Source of the DNA: Moraxella oblonga NBRC 102422
GTDB lineage: Bacteria; Pseudomonadota; Gammaproteobacteria; Pseudomonadales; Moraxellaceae
Direction: 5' to 3'
Length of the DNA stretch: 64,000 nt
NCBI RefSeq assembly: GCF_001598275.1
Contig: NZ_BCYQ01000010.1
Coordinates: 27,926 to 91,925, forward strand
A program made the translations under genes and the position numbers. Positions within the stretch are counted from its first letter, which is position 1, and every line of letters begins with the position of its first letter. Below, piece after piece: positions 18,916 to 30,052 of this stretch. The notes under the pieces are model-generated. The model was given only the letters and a program-made list of their open reading frames with translations. It ran no database searches and was not told where the DNA came from.

Positions 18916-19054
18916 ACGATGAGGGAAAATTGCCCAAAAAACTTGCTAAATTGATAAAATTTGGTAACGCTTTGTAAAAATGACATGATTTTTTAACAAT
19001 TTTGCCATTATGGTGCATTTTGTTGCAAAATCGCCATGATTTTTTTTTTATAAA

Positions 19055-19063
19055 TGGTATAAT
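19055..19063 (+). promoter_or_regulatory. Extended -10 promoter of mreB
   Basis: TGG-TATAAT (19055-19063) is an extended -10 element with a perfect hexamer, about 100 bases before mreB. No good -35 is present; a 10-T run (19040-19049) fills the usual spacer. Confidence 0.6.
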
Positions 19064-19147
19064 TTATGGCAATTTTGTAAATATTGGCATTTGTATGATT
19101 TTTAACCAGATAATTTTTAAAAAAGTTATGATGAATGCCTGACCTGA

Positions 19148-20200
<1,053 letters not shown>

Positions 20201-20286
20201 TAGTATGATGACACCAAACACAATGGCGGTAATTTACCGCTTTTGTGCGTTTTTGGTTGTTGATATTTAAGGTATTTTTTTGGTTT

Positions 20287-21180
20287 ATGTTGCCCAGTAT
20301 TTTTTCAAAAAAACCACTCTTTGTTCGCATGACCATTGGGTTTTTGGTGGTGGCTTTGATATTGATGCTTCTTGATGGCAAAAACCCAGCAAGATTCATG
20401 TTTTTGCGAGATATGGGGCATGCCATGATGCAACCTGTTTATCAGTCATCGGTAGGTGCATCTCATGTGATGAATTATGCCGAAAGTTCGGTTTATTCCA
20501 AAGAATCCTTACGCCGTGAAAATATCCGCCTACAAACCGAGCTGCTTCAAGCCCGTGCCAAATTACAAGTGCAAGATTATATTCTTGCTCAAAATGCTCG
20601 TTTAAATGGTATTTTATCCACAACCAGTGCTGACCGTTATGACATGACATTGGCTCGGGTGATTGGTACAGATTCCAACCCCCTAAAACAAATGGTGGTG
20701 ATTGATAAAGGTGAAAAAGATGGTGTATTTATCGGGCAGACAGTGATTGATGAAAAGGGGGTGTTAGGACAAATTTTAAACACTTCCGCCAACACCAGTC
20801 GTCTGGTTTTTATCACTGATGAACAACAATCAGTAGCGGTGATTGTGGCTCGTACAGGACAGCGTGCGATGGTTTCAGGTGGGGGTACGCCTGACAGTTT
20901 GAGTTTGGATTATATTTTCAAATCAGCAGACGTGCAAGTGGGTGATGAGCTTATTTCATCAGGGCTTGGCGACCGTTTTCCAGCTGGCTATAAAGTGGGG
21001 ACAGTCTCGGACATTGATACGACTCGTACTGATAACTTTGCCGACATCAAAGTTACGCCGTCCGCCAGCTTTTTAAACAGCAGTTACGTGCTGATTTTAA
21101 GACCTAAGCCCACCCAAGAGAAGCCCGCCTCCAAACCCACTAAGTCTACCAAACTCACCAAACAATCCACACAATCATGA
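20287..21180 (+). CDS. mreC: Rod-shape-determining protein MreC
   Basis: A 297-residue bitopic protein linking MreB to the periplasmic wall-synthesis enzymes. One membrane helix (about 14-32), a coiled coil (about 60-105, SLRRENIRLQTELLQARAKL) and paired beta-barrels (GQTVIDEKGVLGQI; GDELISSGLGDRFPAGYKVG). The start MLPSIFSKKPLF aligns with other MreC N-termini; a GTG 14 codons upstream is less likely. The Lys/Pro/Thr-rich tail is disordered. Confidence 0.9.
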   Translation: MLPSIFSKKPLFVRMTIGFLVVALILMLLDGKNPARFMFLRDMGHAMMQPVYQSSVGASHVMNYAESSVYSKESLRRENIRLQTELLQARAKLQVQDYILAQNARLNGILSTTSADRYDMTLARVIGTDSNPLKQMVVIDKGEKDGVFIGQTVIDEKGVLGQILNTSANTSRLVFITDEQQSVAVIVARTGQRAMVSGGGTPDSLSLDYIFKSADVQVGDELISSGLGDRFPAGYKVGTVSDIDTTRTDNFADIKVTPSASFLNSSYVLILRPKPTQEKPASKPTKSTKLTKQSTQS

Positions 21181-21668
21181 TGAACTCCAAACCCTTTCTT
21201 ATTGCTGGTATGGTCATCAGTTTTGTGATGGCGATGGTGCTAAGTGTGTTTCCGCTCAAATACACCCTTGCCAGTATTCGCCCCATGTTTATGGTTATGG
21301 TATTGGCGTTTTGGGTGCTTTATCGCTCAACCATACTTGGCGTGTGGGTGGTGTTTTTGGTTGGGATAGTGGCAGATATTTTACTGGGAACACATTTAGG
21401 TCATCAGGCTTTTTGTGCCACACTCATGGCGTTTGTGTTACGTCTATTTTTGATTTATGCCAAACAACTAAGTCTTATGCAGGCATGGGTATTTGCAGGC
21501 GTGGGACTTGTTGTTTATCAAGTAGTTTTGTGGATTTTGCAGGCATTTTCTTATTATGATTTTGTGTGGACGGGTTTTGGTTCACTCATCACAAGCATTG
21601 CCCTGTTCCCACTTGTGTGGTACCCCTTGTATTGGGTGAATCACCAACACAAAGAGCGAGCTTATTGA
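21177..21668 (+). CDS. mreD: Rod-shape-determining protein MreD
   Basis: A 163-residue membrane protein with about five hydrophobic helices and almost no soluble part, including the conserved GIVADILLGTHLGHQAFCAT segment. It works with MreBC in the elongasome. It overlaps mreC by four bases and maf by one (TGATG). Confidence 0.9.
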   Translation: MMNSKPFLIAGMVISFVMAMVLSVFPLKYTLASIRPMFMVMVLAFWVLYRSTILGVWVVFLVGIVADILLGTHLGHQAFCATLMAFVLRLFLIYAKQLSLMQAWVFAGVGLVVYQVVLWILQAFSYYDFVWTGFGSLITSIALFPLVWYPLYWVNHQHKERAY

Positions 21669-22261
21669 TGAATACACCAATCCTAATTACATTGGCGTCC
21701 ACCTCCCCCAGAAGACGTGAGTTATTGGCAAATCTGGGTATGCCTTTTGAGGTCAAATCGGTGGCAATTGACGAAAATCCTCGTGTGGGTGAAATACCTC
21801 ATGATTACATCATGCGTATGGTTCGTGCCAAAGCTGATACAGCGTGTCAAGATGTTGCCTGTGGCATTATCATCACGGCAGATACGATAGGGGTGATTGA
21901 TGATGAGATTTTGACCAAGCCCATTGATAAAGCTCATGCTTTTATTATGTGGGATAAATTGTCAGACAAAACGCACCAGATTTGGACGGCGGTGTGTGCC
22001 ACGGCGGTAAAAAATAACCAAATCATTTACCAAAAAATCATCAAAGTTAGCACAGATGTAGAGTTTGTTGCACTCACTCATGCACAAAAAGAGCGTTACT
22101 GGGCGACAGGTGAGCCTATTGACAAAGCAGGAGCATATGCCATTCAAGGTGGGGCAATGTCGTGGGTGCGTGCCATCAACGGCAGTTATACCAATGTGGT
22201 GGGTTTGCCACTGGCACAAACGGCAGAATTGATTGATGAATGTCTGGGGTATTTTGGATAA
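21668..22261 (+). CDS. maf: Maf-family nucleotide pyrophosphatase
   Basis: A 197-residue house-cleaning pyrophosphatase, likely acting on dTTP/UTP and modified nucleotides. The signature LASTSPRRRELLANLGMPF starts right after the N-terminus, ADTIGVIDDEIL carries the active-site Asp, and EPIDKAGAYAIQGGA is conserved. The ATG at 21668 overlaps the mreD stop; a longer frame starting inside mreD is not supported. Confidence 0.92.
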   Translation: MNTPILITLASTSPRRRELLANLGMPFEVKSVAIDENPRVGEIPHDYIMRMVRAKADTACQDVACGIIITADTIGVIDDEILTKPIDKAHAFIMWDKLSDKTHQIWTAVCATAVKNNQIIYQKIIKVSTDVEFVALTHAQKERYWATGEPIDKAGAYAIQGGAMSWVRAINGSYTNVVGLPLAQTAELIDECLGYFG

Positions 22262-22323
22262 AAGCAAATTTAGCATCCAATACATCACCTACCATCTTGG
22301 GTTATTTATGGTATCTTTTACGC

Positions 22324-22374
22324 CATCTTGTTAAGCACCAATTTTTGTGGTATTTTTAATTTTTTGACAAGATG
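22324..22374 (+). other. Nested hairpin between maf and rng
   Basis: CATCTTGT (22324-22331) and ACAAGATG (22367-22374) are perfect 8-base arms around a smaller ACCA/TGGT hairpin and a T-rich stretch. It could end the mre-maf transcript or structure the rng leader. No clean terminator is formed. Confidence 0.4.
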
Positions 22375-22540
22375 TTAAACTTCTTGTAAAACTTTGAATA
22401 TCAAGAAAACCATTTGTGGTGAGAAAAGTCAAACCATAACTTTCTACCATGTGTAGGCAGGCTTGTGGTGAACAGAAAGTCTAGCATTGCAGGCAACTTA
22501 TTCAATTTTAAACATCTCAATCCAATACCATTCATTTTTT

Positions 22541-23920
22541 ATGAAGCAACTACTCATCACCAATCTATGCTACCCCCAAGTTGCCATCATGCGACAAGGG
22601 CGATTATGCCGATTGGTATCAGACAGTGAAATGGGGCAAGCTGGCGATATTTATTTGGCGAAAGTGGTGCGAGTATTGCCTGCGTTGGCGGTGGCATTTT
22701 TGGACATTGGTGAGGGCAAAAATGCCATATTAAGTTTGTTGGATATATCCATTACAGTGGGGCAACTACTCATCGTTCAGCTTAGCCGCCCTGCCCATGC
22801 CCAAAAAGGGGCGATTGCTACAACTGCCATCACATTATCATCACCTTATATCGTCTATAAGCCACAAGGGGCGGGGATAGGGGTGTCTACCAAACTTCCC
22901 AAAGATAAGGGAAATTTTTTAAAAAAACACCTAACTGATTGTTTAAAAAATTCATCCATTAAGGGTGGTGTGGTTGTTCGTACGCTCGCCCAAGACATTG
23001 ATTCTGCGGTGCTGGTGGCACATATTTTATATTTATATGAGTGTTGGCAAGGTGTTTTGACCGCCAAAAGTATTAGTAAAACCCCACAGCGTCTATACCG
23101 CACGCCCTTGCCATTGGCGGTACTAAATGACGAAACGGGCATTACATCTTTACTCATTGACGATAGGGTGATGTATGACGAATGGCATACTTTTGTCAAA
23201 CAGTATCTACCCAGTATTGACAGCGTAACCTATCATACCCCTAGCCTTTTTGATACATATCATGTATACACGCAGTTAAATAATGCCCTAAATGTTAGAG
23301 TGGATTTACCTTCGGGGGCATATTTGGTAATCAATGAATGTGAAGCAATGACGGTTATTGATGTCAATACAGGTTCGCTCACTAATTCATCAAAAAATAT
23401 CATATATCAAGCCAATTTAGAAGCGGTACAAGCCGTTGCTGATGCGTTGATTTTGCGACAAATTGGGGGGTTGGTAGTGGTGGATTTGATAAACATGAAA
23501 AACCTAGATGACCAAAAGGCGATTTATCAAGCCTTTCAACAGGTCTTGGCTGATGATACCGCAAAAGTTGTGTTGGCACCGATGAGTCAGTTTGGTTTGA
23601 TTGAGCTTAGTCGTGAACACCGATTATCCAGTTTATCTGATAAATATACTCATGATTGTTCCACTTGTCATGGTGTGGGCAAGGTCAAAACTCTACCAAC
23701 CATTGCCCTTGCCATTGTTGCCAAATTGACGAGTCTAAGCCATACACTGACTGTCAAAGATGAGCTCATATTACGAGTTGGTGAGCGGTTGCACGCATTT
23801 TTAGCCAATGATGACACATTTAAAAGAACAATTGTAAACCTATCATGCTCATGTCATATCAAAATCATGGTGGATTATGCTGATGATAAATATGACATTT
23901 TGCAAAATAAATCCAGATAA
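22541..23920 (+). CDS. rng: Ribonuclease G
   Basis: A 459-residue endoribonuclease of the RNase E/G family that processes 16S rRNA and mRNA. It shows an S1-like N-terminal domain (GDIYLAKVVRVLPALAVAFL), the catalytic Mg-binding Asp in VIDVNTGS and VVVDLINMKN, and the Zn-link CSTCHG. The ATG at 22541 gives the usual N-terminus (MKQLLITNL); no clear Shine-Dalgarno precedes it. It lacks the long RNase E tail. Confidence 0.92.
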   Translation: MKQLLITNLCYPQVAIMRQGRLCRLVSDSEMGQAGDIYLAKVVRVLPALAVAFLDIGEGKNAILSLLDISITVGQLLIVQLSRPAHAQKGAIATTAITLSSPYIVYKPQGAGIGVSTKLPKDKGNFLKKHLTDCLKNSSIKGGVVVRTLAQDIDSAVLVAHILYLYECWQGVLTAKSISKTPQRLYRTPLPLAVLNDETGITSLLIDDRVMYDEWHTFVKQYLPSIDSVTYHTPSLFDTYHVYTQLNNALNVRVDLPSGAYLVINECEAMTVIDVNTGSLTNSSKNIIYQANLEAVQAVADALILRQIGGLVVVDLINMKNLDDQKAIYQAFQQVLADDTAKVVLAPMSQFGLIELSREHRLSSLSDKYTHDCSTCHGVGKVKTLPTIALAIVAKLTSLSHTLTVKDELILRVGERLHAFLANDDTFKRTIVNLSCSCHIKIMVDYADDKYDILQNKSR

Positions 23921-23924
23921 ACCC

Positions 23925-23952
23925 TTGCATTTGTAAGTTTTTCGTGTATAAT
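23925..23952 (+). promoter_or_regulatory. Promoter of the S10 operon
   Basis: TTGCAT (23925-23930), a 16-base spacer and perfect TATAAT (23947-23952). It leaves a leader of about 230 bases before rpsJ, long enough for translational or attenuation control. Confidence 0.75.
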
Positions 23953-23971
23953 ACACCCACATTTATGTTTA

Positions 23972-24125
23972 GCGTTGCCATCATGTTAATGATATGATTA
24001 GATTTATGCAACGCCTACAGCCGAAGCATCGTTTTTGGCATGATAATTTAATGACTCTGTTGCTATCTACTCAGATAATGCAAACAGGGGTTGTTATTTT
24101 GCCTAAAAAATCTTGGCAACTTAAA
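23972..24125 (+). promoter_or_regulatory. Structured S10-operon leader
   Basis: Several inverted repeats fold the leader: GCGTTGC (23972-23978) with GCAACGC (24008-24014), enclosing ATCAT-GTTA-ATGAT, and a later TTGCC/GGCAA pair. In E. coli ribosomal protein L4 controls this operon through its leader; equivalent control here is inference, as the sequence is not visibly the same. Confidence 0.45.
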
Positions 24126-24191
24126 ACAGATGACTGACATCTTTTAGATAGAAGTTGAAAAAGAACTTAAATTTAGTAGGAGCTAGTTGGC

Positions 24192-24503
24192 ATGGCTAAC
24201 CAGAGAATCCGTATCCGCCTGAAGTCATTTGACCACCGTTTAATTGACCAGTCGGCACAAGAGATTGTTGATACGGCAAAGCGTACAGGAGCTCAAGTTT
24301 GTGGACCTGTTCCCTTGCCGACTCGTATTGAGCGGTTCAACGTATTGACATCACCACACGTCAATAAAGATGCTCGTGACCAGTATGAAATTCGCACCCA
24401 CAAACGCATGATTGACATCGTGCAACCTACTGACAAAACAGTAGATGCACTGATGAAGTTGGATTTGGCAGCTGGTGTTGATGTTCAAATCGCCTTAGGC
24501 TAA
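24192..24503 (+). CDS. rpsJ: 30S ribosomal protein S10
   Basis: A 103-residue protein of the 30S head, which as NusE also joins the antitermination complex. [20 protein letters not shown] and [20 protein letters not shown] are diagnostic. The start [10 protein letters not shown] follows a strong TAGGAG site. First gene of the S10 operon. Confidence 0.98.
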   Translation: MANQRIRIRLKSFDHRLIDQSAQEIVDTAKRTGAQVCGPVPLPTRIERFNVLTSPHVNKDARDQYEIRTHKRMIDIVQPTDKTVDALMKLDLAAGVDVQIALG

Positions 24504-24551
24504 TTGAATCAACTGGTTTAATATAAACGATTAAGAAGTAAGAGGTCTAAA

Positions 24552-25190
24552 ATGGCGATTGGTTTAGTCGGTATTAAGCGTGGTATGACCCGAATCTTCA
24601 CTGAAGCAGGTGCATCTATTCCTGTAACAGTGGTTGAGGTCAACGCAAACCGCATTTCGCAAATCAAGACAGTAGATACTGATGGTTACAATGCAATCCA
24701 AGTTACCACTGGTGAGCGTCGTGAAAGTCGTGTAACTTCTGCTCAAAAAGGACACTTCGCAAAAGCTGGCGTACAAGCTGGTCGTGGTGTTTGGGAATTT
24801 CGTGCTGATGCAAACGAACTAGAAGGTCGTGAAGTTGGTGCAAGCTTTGGCGTTGAGACTTTTGAAGTTGGTCAAATTGTTGACGTAACTGGTCAATCCA
24901 AAGGTAAAGGTTTTCAAGGTGGTGTAAAACGCCATAACTTCCGTACCCAAGACGCGTCACACGGTAACTCTGTATCTCACCGTGTACTTGGTTCAACGGG
25001 TCAAAACCAGACTCCAGGTAAAGTCTTTAAAGGCAAAAAAATGCCTGGTCAAATGGGTAATAAGCGTGTTACCGTACAAGGTCTAGAAATCGTATCTATT
25101 GATACAGATAAAGGCTTGCTTGTTATCAAAGGTGCATTGCCTGGTGCTAATGGTGGCGATGTTATCGTCCGTCCGTCAGTGAAAGCCTAA
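24552..25190 (+). CDS. rplC: 50S ribosomal protein L3
   Basis: A 212-residue early-assembly 50S protein whose extension reaches the peptidyl-transferase centre. [13 protein letters not shown] starts it, and [20 protein letters not shown] contains the glutamine that PrmB methylates in E. coli. It follows rpsJ by 48 bases, the largest gap in the S10 block. Confidence 0.98.
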   Translation: MAIGLVGIKRGMTRIFTEAGASIPVTVVEVNANRISQIKTVDTDGYNAIQVTTGERRESRVTSAQKGHFAKAGVQAGRGVWEFRADANELEGREVGASFGVETFEVGQIVDVTGQSKGKGFQGGVKRHNFRTQDASHGNSVSHRVLGSTGQNQTPGKVFKGKKMPGQMGNKRVTVQGLEIVSIDTDKGLLVIKGALPGANGGDVIVRPSVKA

Positions 25191-25201
25191 GGGGATTTAA
25201 C

Positions 25202-25804
25202 GTGAATTTAAAAACTGTTACAGGTGCGGCGGTTGAGCTATCAGAGACCACTTTTGGTCGTGCGTTCAACGAAGCGTTGGTACACCAAGTCGTAACTGCC
25301 TATTTGGCTGGTGCTCGTCAAGGTACTCGTGCCCAAAAAACTCGTGGCGAAGTATCTGGCGGTGGTAAAAAGCCATGGCGTCAAAAGGGTACAGGTCGTG
25401 CCAGAGCGGGTTCTATCCGTGGTCCAATCTGGGTTGGCGGTGGTCGTGCATTTGCAGCCAAGCCACAAGACTGGTCTCAAAAAGTAAACCGTAAAATGTA
25501 TCGTGGTGCGATGCAGTGTATCCTAGCAGAGCTTGTGCGTCAAGAACGTTTGGTTTTGGTAGATAGCTTGACTGTGTCTGCACCAAAAACCAAAGAGCTT
25601 ATTGCAAAACTTGCTGAGTTAAATGCTCCACGTGCATTGATTGTTAGCCACGAAGTTGATGAAAATCTATACTTGGCAGCTCGCAACATTCCACATGTGA
25701 ATGTGCTTGGTACTCGTGAGGTTGATCCAGTAAGCTTGGTTTCTTTTGATAAAGTTATCATGACTGTAGAAGCTGCTAAGCAATTTGAGGAGGCACTAGC
25801 ATGA
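25202..25804 (+). CDS. rplD: 50S ribosomal protein L4
   Basis: A 200-residue protein lining the exit tunnel; its E. coli counterpart autoregulates the S10 operon. The tunnel loop is [19 protein letters not shown]. The start codon is GTG, 11 bases after rplC, and the stop overlaps rplW (ATGA). Confidence 0.97.
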   Translation: MNLKTVTGAAVELSETTFGRAFNEALVHQVVTAYLAGARQGTRAQKTRGEVSGGGKKPWRQKGTGRARAGSIRGPIWVGGGRAFAAKPQDWSQKVNRKMYRGAMQCILAELVRQERLVLVDSLTVSAPKTKELIAKLAELNAPRALIVSHEVDENLYLAARNIPHVNVLGTREVDPVSLVSFDKVIMTVEAAKQFEEALA

Positions 25805-26130
25805 GTAACGCAAGACTATATCAAGTGTTAAGAGCACCTGTCTTCTCTGAAAAATCCCAACGTCTTGGCGACAGTCTTGGTGTGCAAGTTTTCAAAGTTG
25901 ACAGCAAAGCTACTAAACGTGAAATCAAACAAGCGGTTGAACTGATGTTTGAAGGTGTTGAAGTGGTAAAAGTAAATACCTTGAATGTTAAAGGCAAAAC
26001 CAAGCGTTTTGGTAAAGTTGTCGGCAAGCGTTCTGACGTGAAAAAAGCGTATGTAACCCTAAAAGCAGGTTCAGACGTACAAATCGGTGCTGGTGAAGAA
26101 GCCACTGGCGAAACAGCGACTAACGAATAA
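25801..26130 (+). CDS. rplW: 50S ribosomal protein L23
   Basis: A 109-residue protein at the tunnel exit, docking site for trigger factor and [16 protein letters not shown] and [15 protein letters not shown] are characteristic. It has a short acidic C-terminal extension ([14 protein letters not shown]) beyond the usual end. Overlaps rplD by four bases. Confidence 0.96.
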   Translation: MSNARLYQVLRAPVFSEKSQRLGDSLGVQVFKVDSKATKREIKQAVELMFEGVEVVKVNTLNVKGKTKRFGKVVGKRSDVKKAYVTLKAGSDVQIGAGEEATGETATNE

Positions 26131-26141
26131 GGATAATTATC

Positions 26142-26969
26142 ATGCCTATCGTAAAAGCAAAACCTACCTCACCAGGCCGTCGCTTTGTTGAAAAAGTGGT
26201 GCATCCACACCTTTATAAAGGTCGTCCTTATGCACCACTTGTAGAATCAAAAGCTAAAACTGGTGGTCGTAACAACAACGGCCGTATCACTACCCGTCAC
26301 ATTGGTGGTGGTCACAAGCAACATTATCGTCTTATTGACTTCAAGCGCAACAAGGACGGTATCATTGCAACTGTTGAGCGTATTGAATATGACCCAAACC
26401 GTACTGCACATATTGCATTGTTGAAATATGCAGATGGTGAGCGTCGTTATATCATCGCACCTAAAAAATTGGCAGTAGGCGATCAGGTTCAATCTGGCGA
26501 AGGTTCTCCAATCCGTCCAGGTAACTGTTTGCCACTTAAAAATATCCCAGTGGGTACCACTATCCATAATATTGAACTTAAAATCGGTAAAGGTGCACAA
26601 CTTGCACGTTCTGCTGGTGCTGGTGTTCAATTGCTTGGTCGTGATGGTGCTTATGTGATTGTTCGTTTGCGTTCAGGCGAAACTCGCCGTATTCATGCAA
26701 ACTGCCGTGCGGTTATTGGTGAAGTATCTAACACCGAAAATAACCTAAGATCACTTGGTAAAGCAGGTGCGGCACGTTGGCGTGGTGTTCGTCCTACCGT
26801 TCGTGGTACGGCGATGAACCCGATTGATCACCCACACGGTGGTGGTGAAGGACGTAACTTTGGTAAACATCCAACGTCTCCTTGGGGTCAGAAAGCTAAG
26901 GGTCTTAAGACTCGTTCTAACAAGCGTACTGACAGCATGATTATCCGTCGCCGTCGTGCCAAGAAATAA
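26142..26969 (+). CDS. rplB: 50S ribosomal protein L2
   Basis: A 275-residue core protein near the peptidyl-transferase centre. [20 protein letters not shown] opens the RNA-binding domain, and the conserved histidine region reads [20 protein letters not shown]. Length is typical. Confidence 0.98.
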   Translation: MPIVKAKPTSPGRRFVEKVVHPHLYKGRPYAPLVESKAKTGGRNNNGRITTRHIGGGHKQHYRLIDFKRNKDGIIATVERIEYDPNRTAHIALLKYADGERRYIIAPKKLAVGDQVQSGEGSPIRPGNCLPLKNIPVGTTIHNIELKIGKGAQLARSAGAGVQLLGRDGAYVIVRLRSGETRRIHANCRAVIGEVSNTENNLRSLGKAGAARWRGVRPTVRGTAMNPIDHPHGGGEGRNFGKHPTSPWGQKAKGLKTRSNKRTDSMIIRRRRAKK

Positions 26970-26980
26970 GGAATAAGTTA

Positions 26981-27256
26981 ATGCCTCGTTCGTTAAAAAA
27001 AGGCCCGTTTATTGACGCACATCTGTTTAACAAAGTTGAAGATGCTTTGGAATCAAACAGCCGTAAGCCAATCAAAACTTGGTCTCGTCGTTCTATGATT
27101 CTGCCACAAATGGTTGGTTTGACCATTTCTGTTCACAATGGCCGCACCCATGTACCAGTTATTGTGAGCGAGCAAATGGTTGGTCATAAACTTGGTGAAT
27201 TCGCTCCGACCCGTAACTATCGTGGTCATGGCGTTGATAAGAAATCTAAGAGATAA
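26981..27256 (+). CDS. rpsS: 30S ribosomal protein S19
   Basis: A 91-residue protein of the 30S head that contacts S13. [15 protein letters not shown] and [11 protein letters not shown] are family signatures. It lies 11 bases after rplB and 8 before rplV. Confidence 0.97.
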   Translation: MPRSLKKGPFIDAHLFNKVEDALESNSRKPIKTWSRRSMILPQMVGLTISVHNGRTHVPVIVSEQMVGHKLGEFAPTRNYRGHGVDKKSKR

Positions 27257-27264
27257 GGTGTACC

Positions 27265-27594
27265 ATGGAAGTAACTGCAAAATTACGTGGTGCCGCTATT
27301 TCGGCACAAAAAGTAAGATTGGTTGCGGACGAAGTTCGTGGTAAGCCAATTGAGCGTGCTTTGGACATTTTGACCTTTAGCAACAAAAAAGGTGCTAAAT
27401 TGGTTAAAAAATGCCTACAATCAGCCATTGCTAATGCTGAGCATAATAATGGTTTGGATATTGATACTTTGCGTGTCTCTACCATTTATGTTGATGAGGG
27501 TATTACTTTGAAGCGTGTTATGCCTCGTGCCAAGGGTCGTGCTGACCGTATCAGCAAGCGTACTTGCCACATCACTGTTAAAGTAGGAGCATAA
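27265..27594 (+). CDS. rplV: 50S ribosomal protein L22
   Basis: A 109-residue protein whose beta hairpin lines the exit tunnel, the region where macrolide-resistance changes arise. [17 protein letters not shown] and [14 protein letters not shown] are diagnostic. Only 2 bases separate it from rpsC. Confidence 0.97.
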   Translation: MEVTAKLRGAAISAQKVRLVADEVRGKPIERALDILTFSNKKGAKLVKKCLQSAIANAEHNNGLDIDTLRVSTIYVDEGITLKRVMPRAKGRADRISKRTCHITVKVGA

Positions 27595-27596
27595 TC

Positions 27597-28322
27597 ATGG
27601 GTCAAAAAGTTCATCCAATCGGTATTCGTTTGGGCGTTATCAAAAAGCATAATGCTAACTGGTATGCCAACCCAAAGCAATACTCTGAATATTTGCTAAA
27701 CGACTTTAAAGTGCGTGATTTTTTACGCAATAAACTAAAAGAAGCGATGGTTAGCAACATTAGCATTGAGCGTCCTACAGGTGCTGCGAAGATTACCATT
27801 CATTCAGCTCGTCCAGGTGTGATTATTGGTAAACAAGGTGCTGACATTGAAGCACTACAAAAAGACCTAACCAAGCTCATGGGTGTACCTGCTCAAGTAA
27901 ACATCCAAGAAATCACTCAGCCTGATTTGGATGCTCGTTTGGTTGCAGTAGGCATCGCAAGTCAACTAGAACGCCGTGTGATGTTCCGTCGTGCGATGAA
28001 GCGCGCTGTACAAGGCACCATGCGTGCTGGTGCTGGTGGCATTAAAGTTGAGCTTTCTGGTCGTTTAGGTGGTGCTGAGATTGCTCGTACCGAATGGTAT
28101 CGTGAAGGTCGTGTGCCACTACATACTCTGCGTGCTGACATTGATTATGCAGAAGTTCGTGCAGAAACCACTTATGGTACCATCGGTGTGAAAGTTTGGA
28201 TTTTCCGTGGTGAAATCCTAGACGGCATGAACAGCGTTTACAATCCAGTTGCAGAGGACAAGACTCGTGCGCCGAAGCGTCGTGGTCGTACCAGCAACCG
28301 TCGTAATTCAGACAAGGGGTAA
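27597..28322 (+). CDS. rpsC: 30S ribosomal protein S3
   Basis: A 241-residue protein at the mRNA entry site. The KH domain signature is [20 protein letters not shown], and [14 protein letters not shown] opens the protein. The basic C-terminal tail ([12 protein letters not shown]) is normal. Confidence 0.97.
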   Translation: MGQKVHPIGIRLGVIKKHNANWYANPKQYSEYLLNDFKVRDFLRNKLKEAMVSNISIERPTGAAKITIHSARPGVIIGKQGADIEALQKDLTKLMGVPAQVNIQEITQPDLDARLVAVGIASQLERRVMFRRAMKRAVQGTMRAGAGGIKVELSGRLGGAEIARTEWYREGRVPLHTLRADIDYAEVRAETTYGTIGVKVWIFRGEILDGMNSVYNPVAEDKTRAPKRRGRTSNRRNSDKG

Positions 28323-28325
28323 GCC

Positions 28326-28739
28326 ATGTTACAACCAAAACGTACCAAATTCCGCAAAATGCACAAAGGTCGTAACACAGGCCTTGCCCAACGTGGTAAC
28401 ACTGTTGCATTTGGTGAGATTGGTCTAAAATCTATTGGTCGTGGTCGTATGACTGCTCGTCAAATTGAAGCAGCTCGTCGTACCATCACTCGTCGCATTA
28501 AGCGTGGCGGTAAAATTTGGATTCGTGTATTTCCAGATAAACCAATTACCGAAAAGCCTTTAGAAGTTCGTATGGGTAAAGGTAAAGGTCCAGTAGAGTA
28601 CTGGGTAGCGGAAATTAAGCCAGGTAAAATGCTTTATGAAATCCAAGGTGTAAGTGAAGAACTTGCTCGTGAAGCATTGACGTTGGCTTCAGCCAAGTTA
28701 CCTTTTAAAACCACTATTGTTAAACGGACGGTAATGTAA
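28326..28739 (+). CDS. rplP: 50S ribosomal protein L16
   Basis: A 137-residue protein placing the A-site t[20 protein letters not shown] and [17 protein letters not shown] are signatures. Its stop shares one base with the rpmC start (TAATG). Confidence 0.97.
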   Translation: MLQPKRTKFRKMHKGRNTGLAQRGNTVAFGEIGLKSIGRGRMTARQIEAARRTITRRIKRGGKIWIRVFPDKPITEKPLEVRMGKGKGPVEYWVAEIKPGKMLYEIQGVSEELAREALTLASAKLPFKTTIVKRTVM

Positions 28740-28936
28740 TGAAAACAAGCGAATTACGTGAAAAATCAGTAGAAGAGCTGGCTACATTGCTTGACGAAAA
28801 GCAACTTGATGCGTTCCGTCTACGTATGGCAAAGGCAACAGGTCAGTTAGGTAATACCCATGAAGTCAAAGCAAACCGTCGTACAATTGCAAAAATTTTG
28901 ACTTTGCTTAACGAAAAACAAAGGGGCGACGCATGA
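28739..28936 (+). CDS. rpmC: 50S ribosomal protein L29
   Basis: A 65-residue two-helix protein near the tunnel exit. [18 protein letters not shown] and [19 protein letters not shown] are typical. It overlaps rplP by one base and rpsQ by four. Confidence 0.95.
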   Translation: MKTSELREKSVEELATLLDEKQLDAFRLRMAKATGQLGNTHEVKANRRTIAKILTLLNEKQRGDA

Positions 28937-29205
28937 GCGAAAATACCCAAACCCAAGAAGTTGGCGTTGTAACTGGTAAAGTTATCAGCAACAAAATGGA
29001 TAAGTCAATCACAGTCCTTGTTGAGCGCCAAATCCGCCATGAAAAGTATGGTAAGCAAGTTCGTCGTTCTACCAAGCTAAAAGCTCATGACGAGAACAAT
29101 GTTTGCCAAGAAGGCGACATCGTACGCATTAAAGAAACTCGCCCAATTTCAAAGACCAAAACTTGGACTTTGGTGGACGTGGTGGAAACTGCGGTAAAAA
29201 TTTAA
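28933..29205 (+). CDS. rpsQ: 30S ribosomal protein S17
   Basis: A 90-residue OB-fold protein binding 16S rRNA early in assembly. [20 protein letters not shown] and [17 protein letters not shown] are diagnostic. Last gene of the S10 block; 126 bases follow before rplN. Confidence 0.97.
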   Translation: MSENTQTQEVGVVTGKVISNKMDKSITVLVERQIRHEKYGKQVRRSTKLKAHDENNVCQEGDIVRIKETRPISKTKTWTLVDVVETAVKI

Positions 29206-29210
29206 GTTGT

Positions 29211-29239
29211 TTGCATTAAAAGTCATTTGCTAGTATAAT
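29211..29239 (+). promoter_or_regulatory. Promoter of the spc operon
   Basis: TTGCAT (29211-29216), a 17-base spacer and perfect TATAAT (29234-29239), about 95 bases before rplN in the rpsQ-rplN gap. It has the same -35 form as the S10 promoter. Confidence 0.72.
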
Positions 29240-29331
29240 AAACGTTTTATGATGTTTATCTATCAAATTTATGTAAAATGCATGAGTTTGGCAAGTGACT
29301 TTTATTGTATATTTATTTATGGAGTCATGCG

Positions 29332-29700
29332 ATGATTCAGACTGAAACAATGCTGGAAGTTGCAGATAACAGTGGTGCAAGACGTGTACAGTGCATTAAA
29401 GTACTGGGTGGCTCGCATCGTCGTTACGCATCAGTTGGCGATATTATTAAAGTAACGGTTAAAGAAGCTATTCCACGTGGCCGCGTTAAAAAGGGCGATG
29501 TGATGAATGCGGTTGTCGTACGCACCAAAAAAGGTGTACGCCGTCCTGATGGTTCTGTTCTACGTTTTGACGATAATGCAGCAGTTATGCTAAATAACAA
29601 CAAAGCTCCTATCGCAACTCGTATTTTTGGACCTGTTACCCGTGAACTACGTGGTGAACAATTCATGAAGATTGTTTCACTAGCACCAGAAGTACTGTAA
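29332..29700 (+). CDS. rplN: 50S ribosomal protein L14
   Basis: A 122-residue protein at the subunit interface. [20 protein letters not shown] is diagnostic. I start at the ATG 29332, after GGAG; an upstream in-frame ATG would add nine residues absent from the family. First gene of the spc operon. Confidence 0.97.
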   Translation: MIQTETMLEVADNSGARRVQCIKVLGGSHRRYASVGDIIKVTVKEAIPRGRVKKGDVMNAVVVRTKKGVRRPDGSVLRFDDNAAVMLNNNKAPIATRIFGPVTRELRGEQFMKIVSLAPEVL

Positions 29701-29715
29701 ATTCAGAGGCTATCT

Positions 29716-30033
29716 ATGGCAAAGCTACGCAAAGGCGATACCGTGGTTGTGATTGCTGGCAAAGACAAAGGCAAGCAAGGCACAATTTTGGCGGTTAAGG
29801 CGGATCGTGTAAAAGTGGAAGGTATTAATATTGTTACCAAACACCAAAAACCTAACCAAATGTTGGGCAAAGAGGGTGGCATTATTAAGAAAGAAGCATT
29901 TCTACACATTTCAAATGTTGCGATTTATAACGCAAAAACCCAAAAAGCAGATCGTATTGCTTACCAAGTAAACGAAGAGGGCAAAAAAGTCCGCATCTAT
30001 CGTTCTACTGGTGAAGTAGTGGCGACTGCATAA
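29716..30033 (+). CDS. rplX: 50S ribosomal protein L24
   Basis: A 105-residue assembly-initiating protein with a KOW motif ([20 protein letters not shown]) and [14 protein letters not shown]. It lies 15 bases after rplN. Confidence 0.96.
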   Translation: MAKLRKGDTVVVIAGKDKGKQGTILAVKADRVKVEGINIVTKHQKPNQMLGKEGGIIKKEAFLHISNVAIYNAKTQKADRIAYQVNEEGKKVRIYRSTGEVVATA

Positions 30034-30052
30034 GAAGCTAAGGGTATTAGTA

